In this document: piece after piece, positions 31,250-43,140 of the stretch
How the letters are laid out: the number at the start of each line of letters is the position of its first letter
Numbering within the stretch: the first letter of the stretch is position 1
Source of the DNA: Azorinus chamasolen
Lineage: Eukaryota > Mollusca > Bivalvia > Cardiida > Solecurtidae
Direction: 5' to 3'
NCBI GenBank assembly: GCA_963576725.1
Contig: OY755242.1
Span: forward strand, 26,843,858 to 26,907,857
DNA length: 64,000 bases
Made by a program: the position numbers and the translations under genes
The notes under the pieces: generated by a model
Seen by the model: the letters and a program-made list of their open reading frames with translations, nothing else
The model's database searches: none
What the model was told of the DNA's origin: nothing

Positions 31250-32238
31250 TTTAAGAGGTCGCCTTCATAGAGTACTAAACCTTTCTTGTCGGCGTACATG
31301 CAAAGAGGCCAGCGTGATTGCCAACTGTACAAGGGTTGACAACCAAACATGCAGTATGTTGTAGTACTACAGGACCATATCCCTTTTTAATGAATTTTTT
31401 AACATATTTGATGAACAAAGTGAGAAAATAGGTATGTCCAATAATTTTACGAAGTTTGTAAATCACATCACCATAAAATTCAGGATGTGAAACACCGTGT
31501 CGCAGAAGCTCCTTGAGATTAGATTGGTACTTGCAAATAAGCGAGAGATTTCGATAGTAAAATTTAGAATTTTTTTTCTTAGTTTATGGTATCTATATCC
31601 TTGCTTAAGCAGTTTTTCAGTTAAAATGAGATTTCGACTGTTAAAATCGTCAATAGATGAATAAGCTCTAGCAAAACAAATAAGTTGAGATATATAAACC
31701 CCGTAAGATGGAGCACGGGGAACATCCACGTCAAGATGAGGAAAATTAACAATATTAAAATCAAAATCATCTCTTTTGTCATATATTTTAGAAGAAATCA
31801 TTCCATTATCAATGTTAAGGTCGAGATCAAGAAACGCTGCATAATTGCAGACGGGTTAGCTTTATTCAATTTGAGTTCTTTAGGATAAATTGTAGGAATC
31901 AGAGCATCAAAGAAAGGGTTATCTAAGTTAAAACTATCATCCAAATATCGACAAGTTTCATTGAAGGCTTTTATAACATCTTCTTGTGATTGAGGATTCA
32001 AACGCAACATGAAATCTCTCTCATAGCAGTACAAAAACAAATCTGCGACAAGTGGTGCACAATTCGTACCCATGGGATTACCAATTACCTGACGGTATAT
32101 AGCATTCCCATAACGTACAAATATGTTATCCAAAAGAAAGGTTAATGATTCGCAAACTTCTGAGCAAGTCCAATTGGTGTAATATTTCATTTGCTCGTCA
32201 GTAAAGAAAGCTTTTTCAGCATTACATGCCAAGAAAGT
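31250..32238 (-). pseudogene. Penelope-like reverse transcriptase, frameshifted and truncated
   Basis: Minus-strand frames together give a Penelope-type RT: EKAFFTDEQMKYYTNWT, then YRQVIGNPMGTNCAPLVAD and a YLDD catalytic box (RYLDDSFNLDN), then ELKLNKANPSA. After a frame change near 31,800 it reads SSKIYDKRDDFDFNIVNFPH, YGVYISQLICFARAYSS and LLKQGYRYHKLRKK. A second frame change at the A-run near 31,565 leads to ELLRHGVSHPEFYGDVIYKL and then QHTACLVVNP. Penelope-like elements copy RNA with this RT; no GIY-YIG endonuclease is visible. The 5' end abuts half of a pogo-like MITE at 32,239. The family name is from memory of motif wording. Confidence 0.75.
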
Positions 32239-32341
32239 ATAGGAGCGTTCTGTTTTACTTTCACCTTGCTTTAAGCAACCACCTGCCCTAAATACCAACT
32301 AATTAACACAATTCAGTGGCCGTTATAGAGAGATCTTACTG
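32239..32341. mobile_element. Half of a P1 MITE fused to the Penelope-like element
   Basis: Only the right half remains, starting within the apex (ATAGGAGCGTTC) and ending GAGAGATCTTACTG. The Penelope-like sequence begins immediately to the left, so a junction cut the MITE at its hairpin tip. Confidence 0.75.
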
Positions 32342-32435
32342 TATATGTAAACGAATAATTTTACATTTGAACAGAACAGATTTATTATACAAGTATGTAC
32401 ATATTCAAATGAAGTGGTTATAACATTTTCTCGAG

Positions 32436-32654
32436 CTTATCCCATTCCAACACATGGTAGTTTAGATAGAAAGTATTTGAATAAATATAATGAAAAGGAG
32501 CATTTACAACAAAAAAGGAATTGAGTAGTTTTGAAACCATTATGATAAATGGAGCGTTTGCTCATATGCAGCAAACGCTTTATTTGTCACAATGGTTTCA
32601 AATAGTAACTTTTACTGAGGCGTCAAAATGCGTCAATATAAGGGAATTAGTTAC
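32436..32654 (-). mobile_element. TTAA MITE, family B, abutting the inverted-arm structure
   Basis: CTTATCCCATTCCAACAC to GGGAATTAGTTA, imperfect apex TGCTCATATGCAGCA. The long inverted arm begins directly after it. Confidence 0.7.
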
Positions 32655-33690
32655 AGCCCCGGGGGCCAGAAAGGGTTACCGGGCACCCCCGTCTGACTTT
32701 TTTTCATGGGTACCAGGGTGTTTAGTAGGGTCTGTTGAATGGAAATCAAAATTGTACCCATGAAAAAACTCATTCCTGTTATGGTTTTTTTTCTACTGTT
32801 TCTATGGCAACCAGTGGTCTTGACAACGGCGGTGGGTAAAGGCTATAATGCAGTATATCTATGCTATTCGGGGCACTAAGAGTTTGAAACTGGTGCCAAA
32901 CTAAAGGTAAGACATCGGTCTTTAATTAAAAAACATGTTTTTGTTAATTATGCATAATCATGAATATTAATGAGAAACCCGAAAAATGAAGGAAAAAAAG
33001 ACTAGAAGATGGTGAAAACTATATCTGAAATCACCTGTGATGGTCCAAACATGTTTTTATACATAAAACATCCCCAATGAGTGTATTATTAAAACAAAAA
33101 TCGTGTCTCTATGGCTTATTTGCATTTTTATTGCGTTTTTGAGTATCCATAGCAGAGGTACGTCCGGGTAGCGTAAGCGCATAGAGAAAATAACATTATA
33201 TCTCAAGGCACTAACAATATCAACTTGTTACCAAACATAATATAAATACACTGGTATTTCATTTAAAATGTATTGTAGTTAATAAGTTCATTAGCATATT
33301 CATGAATTTTAATGAGAACCCCCTAAAATTAGAGAAAAGACAGGGAAATGGTGAAAACTAGAACTGAAATCACCTGTAATGCTCCAAATCGATAGAGATA
33401 TGTTCTTATACATAAAACCATCTCATTGAGAGTAATCTAGCTGATGCTACGTGTCTCTATGGGTCATCTGCATTTTAGAGTTTCCATAGCAAATGTACGC
33501 CATAACAGCGTCAACGCATAGAGAAGGTAAAACCGTTATATCACAGGGCCTTGGGCTGCTGGGAGCTATCATTATCAACATGTTACCAAATATAATGAGA
33601 AATACAATGGTCTTTGATTTAGAATATCATGTTGTTAATCAGTTCATTAGCATATTCATGAATATTAATGAAAAAAAAAAAAAAAATTAT
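32655..33690 (+). repeat. Long inverted arm, left
   Basis: About 1.04 kb that matches 41,095-42,170 in inverse orientation. The outer edge is CCCCGGGGGCCAGAAAGGGT. Inside are two tandem units of about 337 bp (starts of GAAAACTATATCTGAAATC at 33,016 and GAAAACTAGAACTGAAATC at 33,353), each with CTATGCGTTGACGC-like and AATATTCATGAAT motifs. It ends at an A-run (33,671-33,686). Confidence 0.82.
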
Positions 33691-33889
33691 TAAAAAATGT
33701 AGAAATAAAATTTTGAAAGACTGAAACAATTTTTAAGTTATGATTTAGCTGGTATTATATTAAAAGATGATGTCTTTATCCGATATTTGCTTGTTTGTAT
33801 GCGGGTGCGAGTGTGAACTCTTCTGGTACGAAAACAAATTAACTATTAACATACGAATAATAGACTGTTTCAATTTCCAAGTACAGTAC

Positions 33890-34110
33890 AGGCCCCGCGG
33901 ACCTTTTGTTTTCCGTTTTACCAGCGCGGACAAAATAAATTGAGCGCGTGTTTCCAGCGCGGACAATTTTTATGGATCATCGCGGACAAAATCTGTGTCC
34001 ACCGCGGACCGAAATTTGCCCTACGGGATATTACCGCCGCGGAGCCATCGCAGTCCGTGCTGATACCAGCGTGGATTGCGAGGCTTCATCGCGAACACTA
34101 CCTTTATGAC
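33890..34110. repeat. GCGGACAAA-motif repeat
   Basis: Several copies of GCGCGGACAAA or a variant at irregular spacing in a locally GC-rich stretch. A similar stretch in opposite orientation lies at 39,230-39,390 (TAGCGCGGACAAAAAAC, TTGTCCGCGTTGG). No gene is supported. Confidence 0.5.
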
Positions 34111-34573
34111 TGGCAGTCATTTAATCGCTTTAGATGTAGATTATTTAGATAAGATATACAAAAGCTTACATATACATGCACATACACATGTGCATTTTTT
34201 CAATTGAAGAAACACATATTGAATACTGTCAGGTTTTAAATTCAAAATTAAATTAGATAACATATGTGAATAGATAGCCTTCACCCAAAACCCGAGACTG
34301 AAACGGGTTCTTTCTACTAAAACTACAAATTATAGTCAGATTTTAACCATATCCAGACTGTAAATGCTCGAGAAAAAGAAATAGATACGAAATACCAGCA
34401 GTAATTATTTTCACAATCTGAATTTCAGAAAAAGCGTAGCGCAGAGATTATACATGTCGTGAGCATTCGGTCATATTTGTTTCGACCCCACACGCGTATT
34501 AAAGTGGGTGGAGAGATGTGTCTTGGGGAAAACCGTTACTTGTTTATTTTTTGAAATACTTCTTTTTGAAACC

Positions 34574-34777
34574 ATTACCTTAACCCTTTCCTCCAAAGTT
34601 TGTGTTTAGTATTGAAGATAGATGTTTGTTTAAAACAGACTGAATGGGACCATTTTGCTTTACTCTCAACTAGTCTGCTTTCAGCTACCGTCTGCTGAAT
34701 ATATGGAGTGGAACTATCTTTTGAGAGTAGGAATAGATTGAATGCGTTAAAATGAGTACATATGGAGTAAAGGGTTG
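34574..34777. mobile_element. TTAA MITE, unnamed family
   Basis: TTAACCCTTTCCTCCAAAG to ATGGAGTAAAGGGTTGAA. The inner arms are imperfect (CTTTACTCTCAACTAGTCTG). It lies within the inverted-arm block. Confidence 0.65.
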
Positions 34778-35110
34778 AACTTGGGTCTCATTCGAAGAAG
34801 AGATGCTAACAGTTGATTAAATAATTATTTAAGTTCAAAACGCATGTACACTAATAATCTATACTGTTACAGCTATTCTTGTTTGATCGACCATTCAGTG
34901 CAGCTACAATATTTAAGTTGATATCAGAATTTAGATGAAAACTATTGTAGCTTACTGTATTATTTTGAAACGGCGCAAAGCAGTCGTCTGTATCAATCAA
35001 AAATCTGTATAAAACAGCCACCAGAAATAACAGATATCCAAATATTGGTATTTCGCTGTCTTTCAAATGAGTTCAAAGCTACGACCGTACTGTTATTCAT
35101 TTAACTCATA

Positions 35111-35355
35111 TTAACCCTTTTCATGCTAGTAGCATATATTGACCCAATTTAAAAACAGTGCCGACCCAGATCAGACATCTCTCAGAGGCTGTATGATCAG
35201 GGTGTGCACTGGTTTCTTATAGGATCTATCAAACATGAATTTGGCATTCGTCCTGCGGAAATTATTCCTGTATTCATTATCAATATAAACGTTGAGATGA
35301 TAAATATTCATAGAGCGCATTTATATATGAAAACTCAGCTGAAGAAGGGTTGAAG
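35111..35355. mobile_element. TTAA MITE, unnamed family
   Basis: TTAACCCTTTTCATGCTAG to GCTGAAGAAGGGTTGAA with inner arms GACCCAGATCAGACATC and TGATCAGGGTG. Confidence 0.65.
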
Positions 35356-35399
35356 GAATTTCTATCTAGCACAAAAGTACAATTAATTCATATCTACGG

Positions 35400-35504
35400 G
35401 CACGCGAGAGAGAGGGAGAGAGGGAGAGAGAGACACACACACAGAGACAGAGAGACAGAGACACACAGAGAAACAGACAGACAGAGAGACAGTATACAGT
35501 GAGG

Positions 35505-35551
<47 letters not shown>

Positions 35552-35703
35552 AAGCAATGCTAACTATTGGTGATTGACACGCTTATAGATGACAGTTGAT
35601 TGGATTTTATGTCTTTTTCAATGGGTGGGTCTTAAACGTACTGAAGCATACAGACGATGCCTTACAAGCTTATATGTGCAGTATACAGTGAGGGACTTAG
35701 AGG

Positions 35704-35735
<32 letters not shown>

Positions 35736-35834
35736 GAGGGGGGGGGGAATAGAAGAGAGAGGAGAGAGAGAGAGAGAAGCATACAGACAGTCGATGCGTC
35801 ACAAGCTTATATGTGCAGTATACAGTGAGGAGCT

Positions 35835-35909
<75 letters not shown>

Positions 35910-35912
35910 ACA
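35400..35912. repeat. GA microsatellite within a tandemly repeated unit
   Basis: Three GA-rich tracts (35,401-35,552; 35,700-35,780; 35,834-35,908), each preceded by GCAGTATACAGTGAGG or a variant. AAGCTTATATGTGCAGTATA occurs twice and CTAACTATTGGTGATTGA twice, so the microsatellite spread with its flanks. Open frames here are low-complexity. Confidence 0.85.
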
Positions 35913-36539
35913 ATGTTAACTATTGGTGATTGATACACCTGGGTCTGCGCTGTTTGCAAATGCACGAAAACACGTTTATATTAGAGAAAGGGTTATATTT
36001 TAAGGTGGAATGGCCCGTCAGTTTTTACCTGTAGATTTCATTCATTATATAAGATTTAAATTTGCTGTATGATTTTGAATAATAAACAGTGAAGACCCTG
36101 GTGAGAGGGTTGCTTTTCGAGCTATCTTGTCTGGGTCTACAGCTTTCTAATGTCGGTACTTTTATTTCCCGCATACAAAGATTTTAACAATACAAACTAT
36201 TTGTTTTGGAATGCTGAAAATGAATTGTGTTAGACAGTTGGAGACTATATTATTACATTACTTACTCAGCCTTAGATCTATTTAAAAAGTTAGATTATTG
36301 TGAATTCTAGTTCTAAAGATAGTTTAGACTGATATGATCTAGAACTATTCTGAAATACTTTTACTAAATCTGTTACGGTACTGTACAGTATCCAGAAAGA
36401 CATTTTACAACACACAAATGAACGCCATGAGACTGTATATCTTAATAGCTAGATCTTATTAAAATAAAATGAGAATTAAAATTTTAAATACTGTTAATCT
36501 AAATTATTCGACATATTGGTGTACGGAAGGATTGCCACT

Positions 36540-36652
36540 GGAAAAAATGACACCAGAAAAAAACATGCCACTGGAAAATATGCCAATTGGAAAAATGCCA
36601 CCGTTAAGTGAAAAAATGCCACTGGAATAAATGCCACTTGAAAAATGCCAAT
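36540..36652. repeat. Short tandem repeat (AAAAATGCCACTGG)
   Basis: About seven imperfect units of roughly 14-17 bp (GCCACTGGAAAAAATG and variants) in an AT-rich stretch. Confidence 0.75.
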
Positions 36653-36782
36653 TTGTTTTTTTTATCTTTTTTAAAAAAATAAATCGTGAAGTTAAAACAA
36701 GACAAATCTGTTTTACAAACTTTCATTGTAAATCATTTCAAGCACACATATCCTAAATATAGTACACACACACTAACAACAC

Positions 36783-37032
36783 TAAAATGATGTCGTCTAT
36801 TTGCATTGTACACAGAGTATATCCAGATCATGAGGTTCACAATGAAACCTTATGGTTTGGATCTACACTGTTTGTCTGTTTGACGAACAAATCCTTAATA
36901 TAGTACAACAGACTAACAGCACTTATCACCCATAAAATTAGTTCGTCTATTAACATTTTACACAGTGTAGATCCAGATCATGAGGTTCACACTGGAGCCT
37001 TATAGTTTGGATCTACACCGTTTGTCTTTTCG
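36783..37032. repeat. Tandem pair of family D-like hairpin segments, about 150-bp period
   Basis: GTCTATTTGCATTGTACACAG at 36,795 and GTCTATTAACATTTTACACAG at 36,945 start two similar units, each holding a hairpin (GATCCAGATCATGAGG and TTTGGATCTACAC) of the family D type. Confidence 0.7.
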
Positions 37033-37039
37033 ATGAACA

Positions 37040-37372
37040 TATCTGTCTGTCTGTCGTTTGTCTTTCTGTATGTCTCTCTGTCTGTCTCCTTCTCTTTGTC
37101 TCTGTCTCTTTGCCTGTATCTGTCTCTGTCTCTGTCTCTATGTGTCTCTCCCTTTCTCTCTGTTTGTCTCTCTGTGTGTGTCTCTGTGTGTCTGTATCTG
37201 TGTCTGTGTCTGTGTCTGTGTGTGTGTCTGTCTGTGTGTCTGTCTATGTGTGTGTATATCTCTCTCTGTCTGTCTGTCTCTTTCTGTGTATGTCTGTCTG
37301 TCTCTGTCTGTCTGTCTATATGTCTGTCTGTCTGTCTCTCTCTCTCTCATTGTCTCTCTCTCTCAATTTACT
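37040..37372. repeat. TCTG/TCTC tetranucleotide microsatellite
   Basis: Over 330 bp of TCTG, TCTC and TGTG repeats. All three plus frames and one minus frame stay open through it, purely from low complexity. Confidence 0.92.
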
Positions 37373-37399
37373 TATTGTATTACAATATGAATAAAGGAC

Positions 37400-38330
37400 C
37401 TTTAATGCAATAGAGCCAGAGTTGTTTTTTATTAAATAAATTATTGAATATTTCACTCAGGTATTGTAAAGCAGTGTATATTCTAGTTCTTGTTTGATTA
37501 TTAAGTCGTTAAAGTAACGCACCATAAATCTAAGTTTTCCGCCCATACTTATGACACTGATAACAATCTTAATAGTTTGACGTAGATATATTGAAATGAA
37601 GCATTAAATACAGATGCAGTGAGTCGTATTACATTTATGTACTCGTACATGTACTTGTTATATCCATGTGGATGATAGATACATAGACTACAAACATGGA
37701 ACCGGATATAACCTTACTGACCCATATTGAAACACAACAGAACATTTCAACATAGTGCACATGCGTTTGTTTGAATGCATGTGACTGTGAATTCAAACCG
37801 AAGTCTGATCCAGAATTCGATGGCAGCAAGTATATGTAACAGATCCAGTAACTGTGTTGATCACTTCTAACATTCCAGGTTTTCATAGTTCTATTTACCC
37901 TTTACCTGAAGAATATTTATATATTTTCACGCAATAGTTTAGAAAGGTTTACATTTACTCTACGTATGCTAGTTACAAAACCATAACATATATGATCCAT
38001 ATTAGACGCCAAGTAACAAGAAGTTTCTTCAGTATCCAAATGAACGTCATTGAAGAACTGAAGTAGGCAACGTCTTATGATCACTTTAGACGCAAAATTA
38101 CTTAGCATGCAAAGAGGTAATTCTACAAGTTTGGTGTATTGCTTTGGTCAGTTTAAATTACGCATAGGTCCGCTCGCCGATTATGTATAACATTATCAGT
38201 TTTGGTCGTATAGAACTAAAGCAATATTTATTGGCAGTCTTGAATCCTGATGAGACGCTGAGTAATATGATCTGGGTATACACTGTTTGCACAGGCGCAT
38301 AAAGTCGTGTTTATGGAATATATGAAATAA
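37400..38330. other. Non-coding stretch
   Basis: 37,505-37,560 is a copy of the repeat at 27,650-27,710. A degraded family D hairpin relic lies near 38,245-38,290 (GATGAGACGCTGAG). Nothing else recognised. Confidence 0.45.
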
Positions 38331-38369
38331 TGAATGTTAATTAAATTATTTTAATGCATATGGAAACAG

Positions 38370-38503
38370 GAATTGTTGGCAGACCTTAGTCTCTTCTGTT
38401 TGCATAGGGATAGAAAGGCGTATTCATGGAATACAAGTTCTGCTCTGTGTCTTCTCTGTTTCTAGTACGAGAAAATGCGGAATTATGAGGGAAAGGGTTA
38501 ACG
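38370..38503. mobile_element. TTAA MITE, family C, right part
   Basis: TTCTGTTTGCATAGGGATAG and GGCGTATTCATGG, ending GAGGGAAAGGGTTAA. Confidence 0.5.
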
Positions 38504-39028
38504 TTTTATATACATAATTGGTGATAGTTTTTCGAAATAAAACAACACCTAAATATATCTATATTTCTAGCTTATATTATAGCTACATATATATCAGACG
38601 AACAGTCAACTCGTCGAATTGATTATAGAGCAAAATAAATCCTTACCCATACTCACCGCAAAACATACTGATAGATAGTTTCAGAACTTGTTTCTAACGA
38701 TGTTACAGTAGGTGTGGAGGTTATTTTGTGGCTAGATCTAGGTAAATATAGTAAAACTTATACTTCGAAGCCATAAATCAGTATCAGTATCAGAACAATT
38801 ATAGTTCCGTGAGTTGAGGTTCAGAATAATACAAATACATACAGCGAGAAATAAATTTATCGACGCAAATCGAAATAATATATCGAAGCCGCGAGAACGC
38901 ACTAGTAACACGCGGTTGCTCTTTGATTATACCATACCTTTTTATGTAAGGGTAATTTTGATTGGTTAAAAGCCCGTGGTTTGGCGTTGAGGTTCGGCAT
39001 GTAGCGAACGGACGGTCCATAACTCTCG

Positions 39029-39160
39029 AAAAGCGCATGTTGCGGTTTATAAAGCGCATGATGCGGTTTAGAAAGCGCATGATGCAGTTTGTAAAGCACG
39101 TGAGGCGCTTTAGAAAGCCCACGATGCGCTTTGTAAACCGCATGATGCGCTTTTGGAAAG
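39029..39160. repeat. 21-bp minisatellite
   Basis: About six units of GCGCATGATGCGGTTTAGAAA with variants. As 21 is a multiple of three, several frames on both strands stay open and give seven-residue basic repeats (RMMRFRK-like on plus; ALYKPHH-like on minus). The unit also has a near-palindromic core (GCGCATGATGCGC). Confidence 0.85.
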
Positions 39161-39851
39161 TTGTGACCCACTTCGTACGCCATAGATCGCAGTCCACGAT
39201 GATATCATCGCGACCAGCGGTGATAACGATCGAACCCGGCGACGAGTGCCCCTGGTGAGACACCTTCGCGGACCCATCACAACGGACTGTGGAAGACCGC
39301 ATATTAGCGCGGACAAAAAACCCTTGTCCGCGTTGGATTAAATTGCGATGGACCGCGGAAAACAAAAAGTTGTCCAAATTCGCACCTGATTGATGACCCA
39401 TTAAATGTGTCGGACTAAGCAAATCTACGTGGTGGCAAAGATTCCATGTCAGTGTTATGCAAATCATTAATTGGTATATCTTCACGCGTCTCCTTAGCAG
39501 CAGTTTCAATTCAGCGTGCATTGTGCATGTGAACGAGTCTTATTCACCAATTAGATCAGCTTAACATCCCAAGTTTACAAGACTTACTAGTGGAGTTACA
39601 AATCTCAGTCTCTTTCCAGGAGTTGTTATTTGGTGATACATACACTTTTTCCTTAACTCACAGTAAGCATGAAGACCCAACATAGCATCCTTACATTAGA
39701 AGTTGTACGTGTAATCAAACAGTATGAAAATGTTGTTGGCTATGGTTCTTACTTGAACAGTCGTGCAGTCTTGTTCTCTGGCCAAAACCTGATATCAGTT
39801 TCTTCTTGTGCCGACTTCAAAACAGTTTTACTTTATGCTTTACAAATCACT

Positions 39852-40152
39852 TGTGTGCTGTGGTGGTATAGTGGTAACGCACTTGACTGCCGGTCCTGAG
39901 GTCCGGGGTTCAAATCCCTGCTCCTCCCGGAAATTTCAGAGACGCTTTTCAGTGTCTCCTACCCGCACCTCCTCTCCATCCGGGGATTAAAGTGGGTACC
40001 TGTGAGGGTCACTAGCCGGTACTGCGGCTGCATGATTGCGCCATATGTTAACAATGTTCAATATTGTAGGCGAATGACTCAATGGCCAGGGGAGTACGTG
40101 TACAGTCGACTGAGCGGTCTTTTGGACTGAAATTAGACTATAACTAGGTACT
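39852..40152 (+). mobile_element. tRNA-derived SINE
   Basis: Same family as 10,236-10,515, with intact pol III boxes: A box TGGTATAGTGG (39864-39874) and B box GGTTCAAATCCC (39907-39918). Body to TAGACTATAACTAGGTACT. The intact boxes suggest a younger copy. Confidence 0.86.
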
Positions 40153-41090
40153 TTACTTCTTGTTTGTTTACTTGAACACGTTGCCTCATGTTGTCATCGT
40201 TCATCAAAAAAAACTTCCAGTCAGCAGGTTTCTTTGTACCCCCCCCCCCCACCTTACACTAGCAGCTTTTCTTAGCCCCCATTTCCTCATTCTATCCATA
40301 TGTTTTTAGCTTTCCTGATACATATCTTACATGAATACTTTCAGGCGTCATGTTGAAAAGTCTTTCAGATATGTGTCCACCTCTTCTATTAGGTATTCAT
40401 CTCCTTTGACGTATAGTATTTTGCTAACCAGCACTGACAACGTTTTATATATGTGCTGAAAACAACAATGATATAATGGTTTGTAAATACATGTATGCTT
40501 TTTGTTTGTAAATACATGTACAGTGTATGCGTCAAAAGCATTAGCCTCGATAAGTCTAATGCCACTTGTATGTTACGAAATACACTATTTAAAAAGCCTT
40601 GTTTCATTTCTACTGTACAAATCATGTTATATTACTTTTAGATGTCCTCATCAATACTGGTAATTTACACGTCATTACAAAGACCGAGACATCAGCCTAC
40701 ACATACTACCGTTTAGTTTACTTAATAAGTTTAAATTCTGGAGTCAGTTATCTTAATATTTGCTTAAGTCAGACACTAGGTAAATAATTTCACGGTTTTC
40801 TTTTGTGATACCCTACTCATTTTTATGAATATAAAAGTAAGCATAATTTAAAGTTTCATATCACACTTGGAAATTGAAACGCTATTTGTACTTTAACTGT
40901 TCATTTGTTTTCATACCAGAAAGGTGTACAAGCATGCCCGTATAAAGAAAATAACGGACGCAGACACCGTCGTTTGATATAAAACCATAATTAAATCATA
41001 ATTAATTCGAAAGCGGTTGAATTATTTCGGTATACTTTGACCAAATCGGATAGTTTGAAATGCGTTCTACCATTTTTAAATAATGTCTCT
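40153..41090. other. Non-coding stretch
   Basis: Contains a C-run (40,238-40,249) and a small duplication of TTTGTAAATACATGTA near 40,482 and 40,506. No gene or known repeat recognised. Confidence 0.45.
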
Positions 41091-41094
41091 TATG

Positions 41095-42170
41095 TTTGTT
41101 TGATTTAAGTATTAATATTCATGAATATGATAATGAACTGATTAACAACATGATATTCTTAATATGATAAATAACTGATTAACAACATGATATTCTTAAT
41201 CAAAGATCATTGTATTTCTTATAATTATATTTGGTAATATGTTCATAATGTTAGCTCCCAGCTGCCCAATGCCCTGTGATATAACGTTTTTACCTGCTCT
41301 ATGCGTTGACGCTGTCCGGACGTACATTTGCTATGGAAACTCTAAAATGCAGATGACCCATAGATACTCGTTTTTACATAGCATCAGCTAGATTACTCTC
41401 AATGAGATGGTTTTATGTATAAGAACATAAGTATCTCTATCAACTTGGAGCATTACAGGTGATTTCAGTTTTAGTTTTCACCATTTCCCTGTCTTTTTCT
41501 CTAATTTTAGGGGGTTCTCATTAATATTCATGAATATGCTAATGAATTTATTAACTACAATACATTTTAAATCAAATACCAGTGTATTTATTTTATGTTT
41601 GGTAACAAGTTGATATTGTTAGCTACTGGCTCTCGAAGGCTTGAGATATAATGTTATCTTCTCTATGCGCTTACGCTACCCGGACGTACATCTGCTATGG
41701 ATACTCAAAAACGCAATAAAATGCAAATAAGCCATAGAGACACGATTTTGTTTTATATAATACACTTCTTGGGGATGTTTTATGTATAAAAACATATTTG
41801 GGAGTATTTGGACCATCACAGGTGATTTCAGATATAGTTTTCACCATCTTCTAGTCTTTTTTCCTTCATTTTTCGAGTTTCTCATTAATATTCATGATTA
41901 TGCAAATGAGGTAATTAACAAAAACATATTCTTAATTAAAGAACAATGTCTTACCTTTAGTTTGGCATCAGTTTCAAACTCTTAGTGCCCCGAATAGCAT
42001 AGATATACTACATTATAGTCTTTACCCCTCGCCATTGTCAAAACCACTGGTTGCCATGAAGCGGGAAAAACCCATAACAGATTTCCATTCAGCAGACCCT
42101 ACCAAACACCCTGGTACCCATGAAAAAAAGTCAGATGGGGGGTGCACGGTAACCCTTTCTGGCCCCGGGG
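41095..42170 (-). repeat. Long inverted arm, right
   Basis: Inverse counterpart of 32,655-33,690 with the same two-unit structure and the outer edge AACCCTTTCTGGCCCCGGGG. A short internal duplication (GATATTCTTAATATGATAAA and following) is specific to this arm. Confidence 0.82.
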
Positions 42171-42425
42171 TAATAAGGGTGTCCACAGCAACTCTTGTGC
42201 TGCCATTTTCGAATCTAGTATGAGTTGTTCAAACAGTTTGGATCCAGATGCCAAATGAAGGACTCACCATCACCTAAAGATCTACACTCTTTGAATAAAA
42301 CAAAACAGCATACACAAGTCATGTTATTGAGACAGACGACACATTTTGCTGACGACAATACGCGAGAGGGAAAGAGCTTACTACGATGTCATATCTGCAT
42401 TTGCGATGACGTTTATAGTGTTCCA

Positions 42426-42640
42426 TTGACCCTTTCGCTGCCAAACTCTGTCGTCTGCTAACTTTGTCGTCTGCTACAAATTTTCATTCTTTTGATTTTC
42501 TTCGTTTTTGTTTCAAAAACATAGTAACAGTAACAAACAGTTTGGATCCTGATGAGACGCCGAGTTACTCGGTGTCTCATCTGGATCCAAACTGTTTGCA
42601 TACCTCATCACAGATCCGGCATTGACAGCGAAAGGGTTAA
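42426..42640 (-). mobile_element. TTAA MITE, family D
   Basis: TTGACCCTTTCGCTGCC to GACAGCGAAAGGGTTAA, hairpin GACGCCGAGTTACTCGGTG. A partial family D fragment precedes it (42,230-42,425). Confidence 0.8.
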
Positions 42641-43140
42641 GACATTTAGTCAGATCTCTTATAAAAGTCTGCATTGTTTTTCACCAAACTTTCTATAGAA
42701 AGATTAAGCTTATCTTACTAATTTTACTCTTTAAACATTGAGGGTCAGTTTGTCTTTGAACGTTACAATACTCAGCGAAAGTAAGGCAGGGAATGAGATA
42801 ATGGAAGGCCTTTGAGGTTTAATAGTGTTCAAATATGCCCCTAGTTGTCATTTGTGGCATTATGTGTGCATACACGAGTAAGATTGAAATATAACGATTT
42901 TTTAATGCAGAGGGCTTTATTTCAATATACTGTTAATTCCCCCCCAAGGTATTTTAGTAAATTTCACAAGTAGCAACTTAAATTACGTTATTGCGAGCAC
43001 CCATTCCTTTTTACTGTACATATAAATAGGTTATCATAGATACAAAGTGGTTGGACCATAAAACGTGATTTGTTCTTTCCCGGTTTCTATGCGCATACTT
43101 TAAATATAGAATAGTTCGTCATAGTCTTTTAATTCAGTCT

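Noticed and set aside
32521..32763. 80-codon frame across the inverted-arm edge
   Set aside because: Spans a family B MITE and the arm edge; no independent support.
35366..35913. Long Ser/Leu-rich and Glu/Arg-rich frames
   Set aside because: Products of GA/CT microsatellite, low complexity in all frames.
37033..37413. Three overlapping frames rich in Cys, Leu and Ser
   Set aside because: Tetranucleotide microsatellite stays open in every frame; no conservation or splice context.
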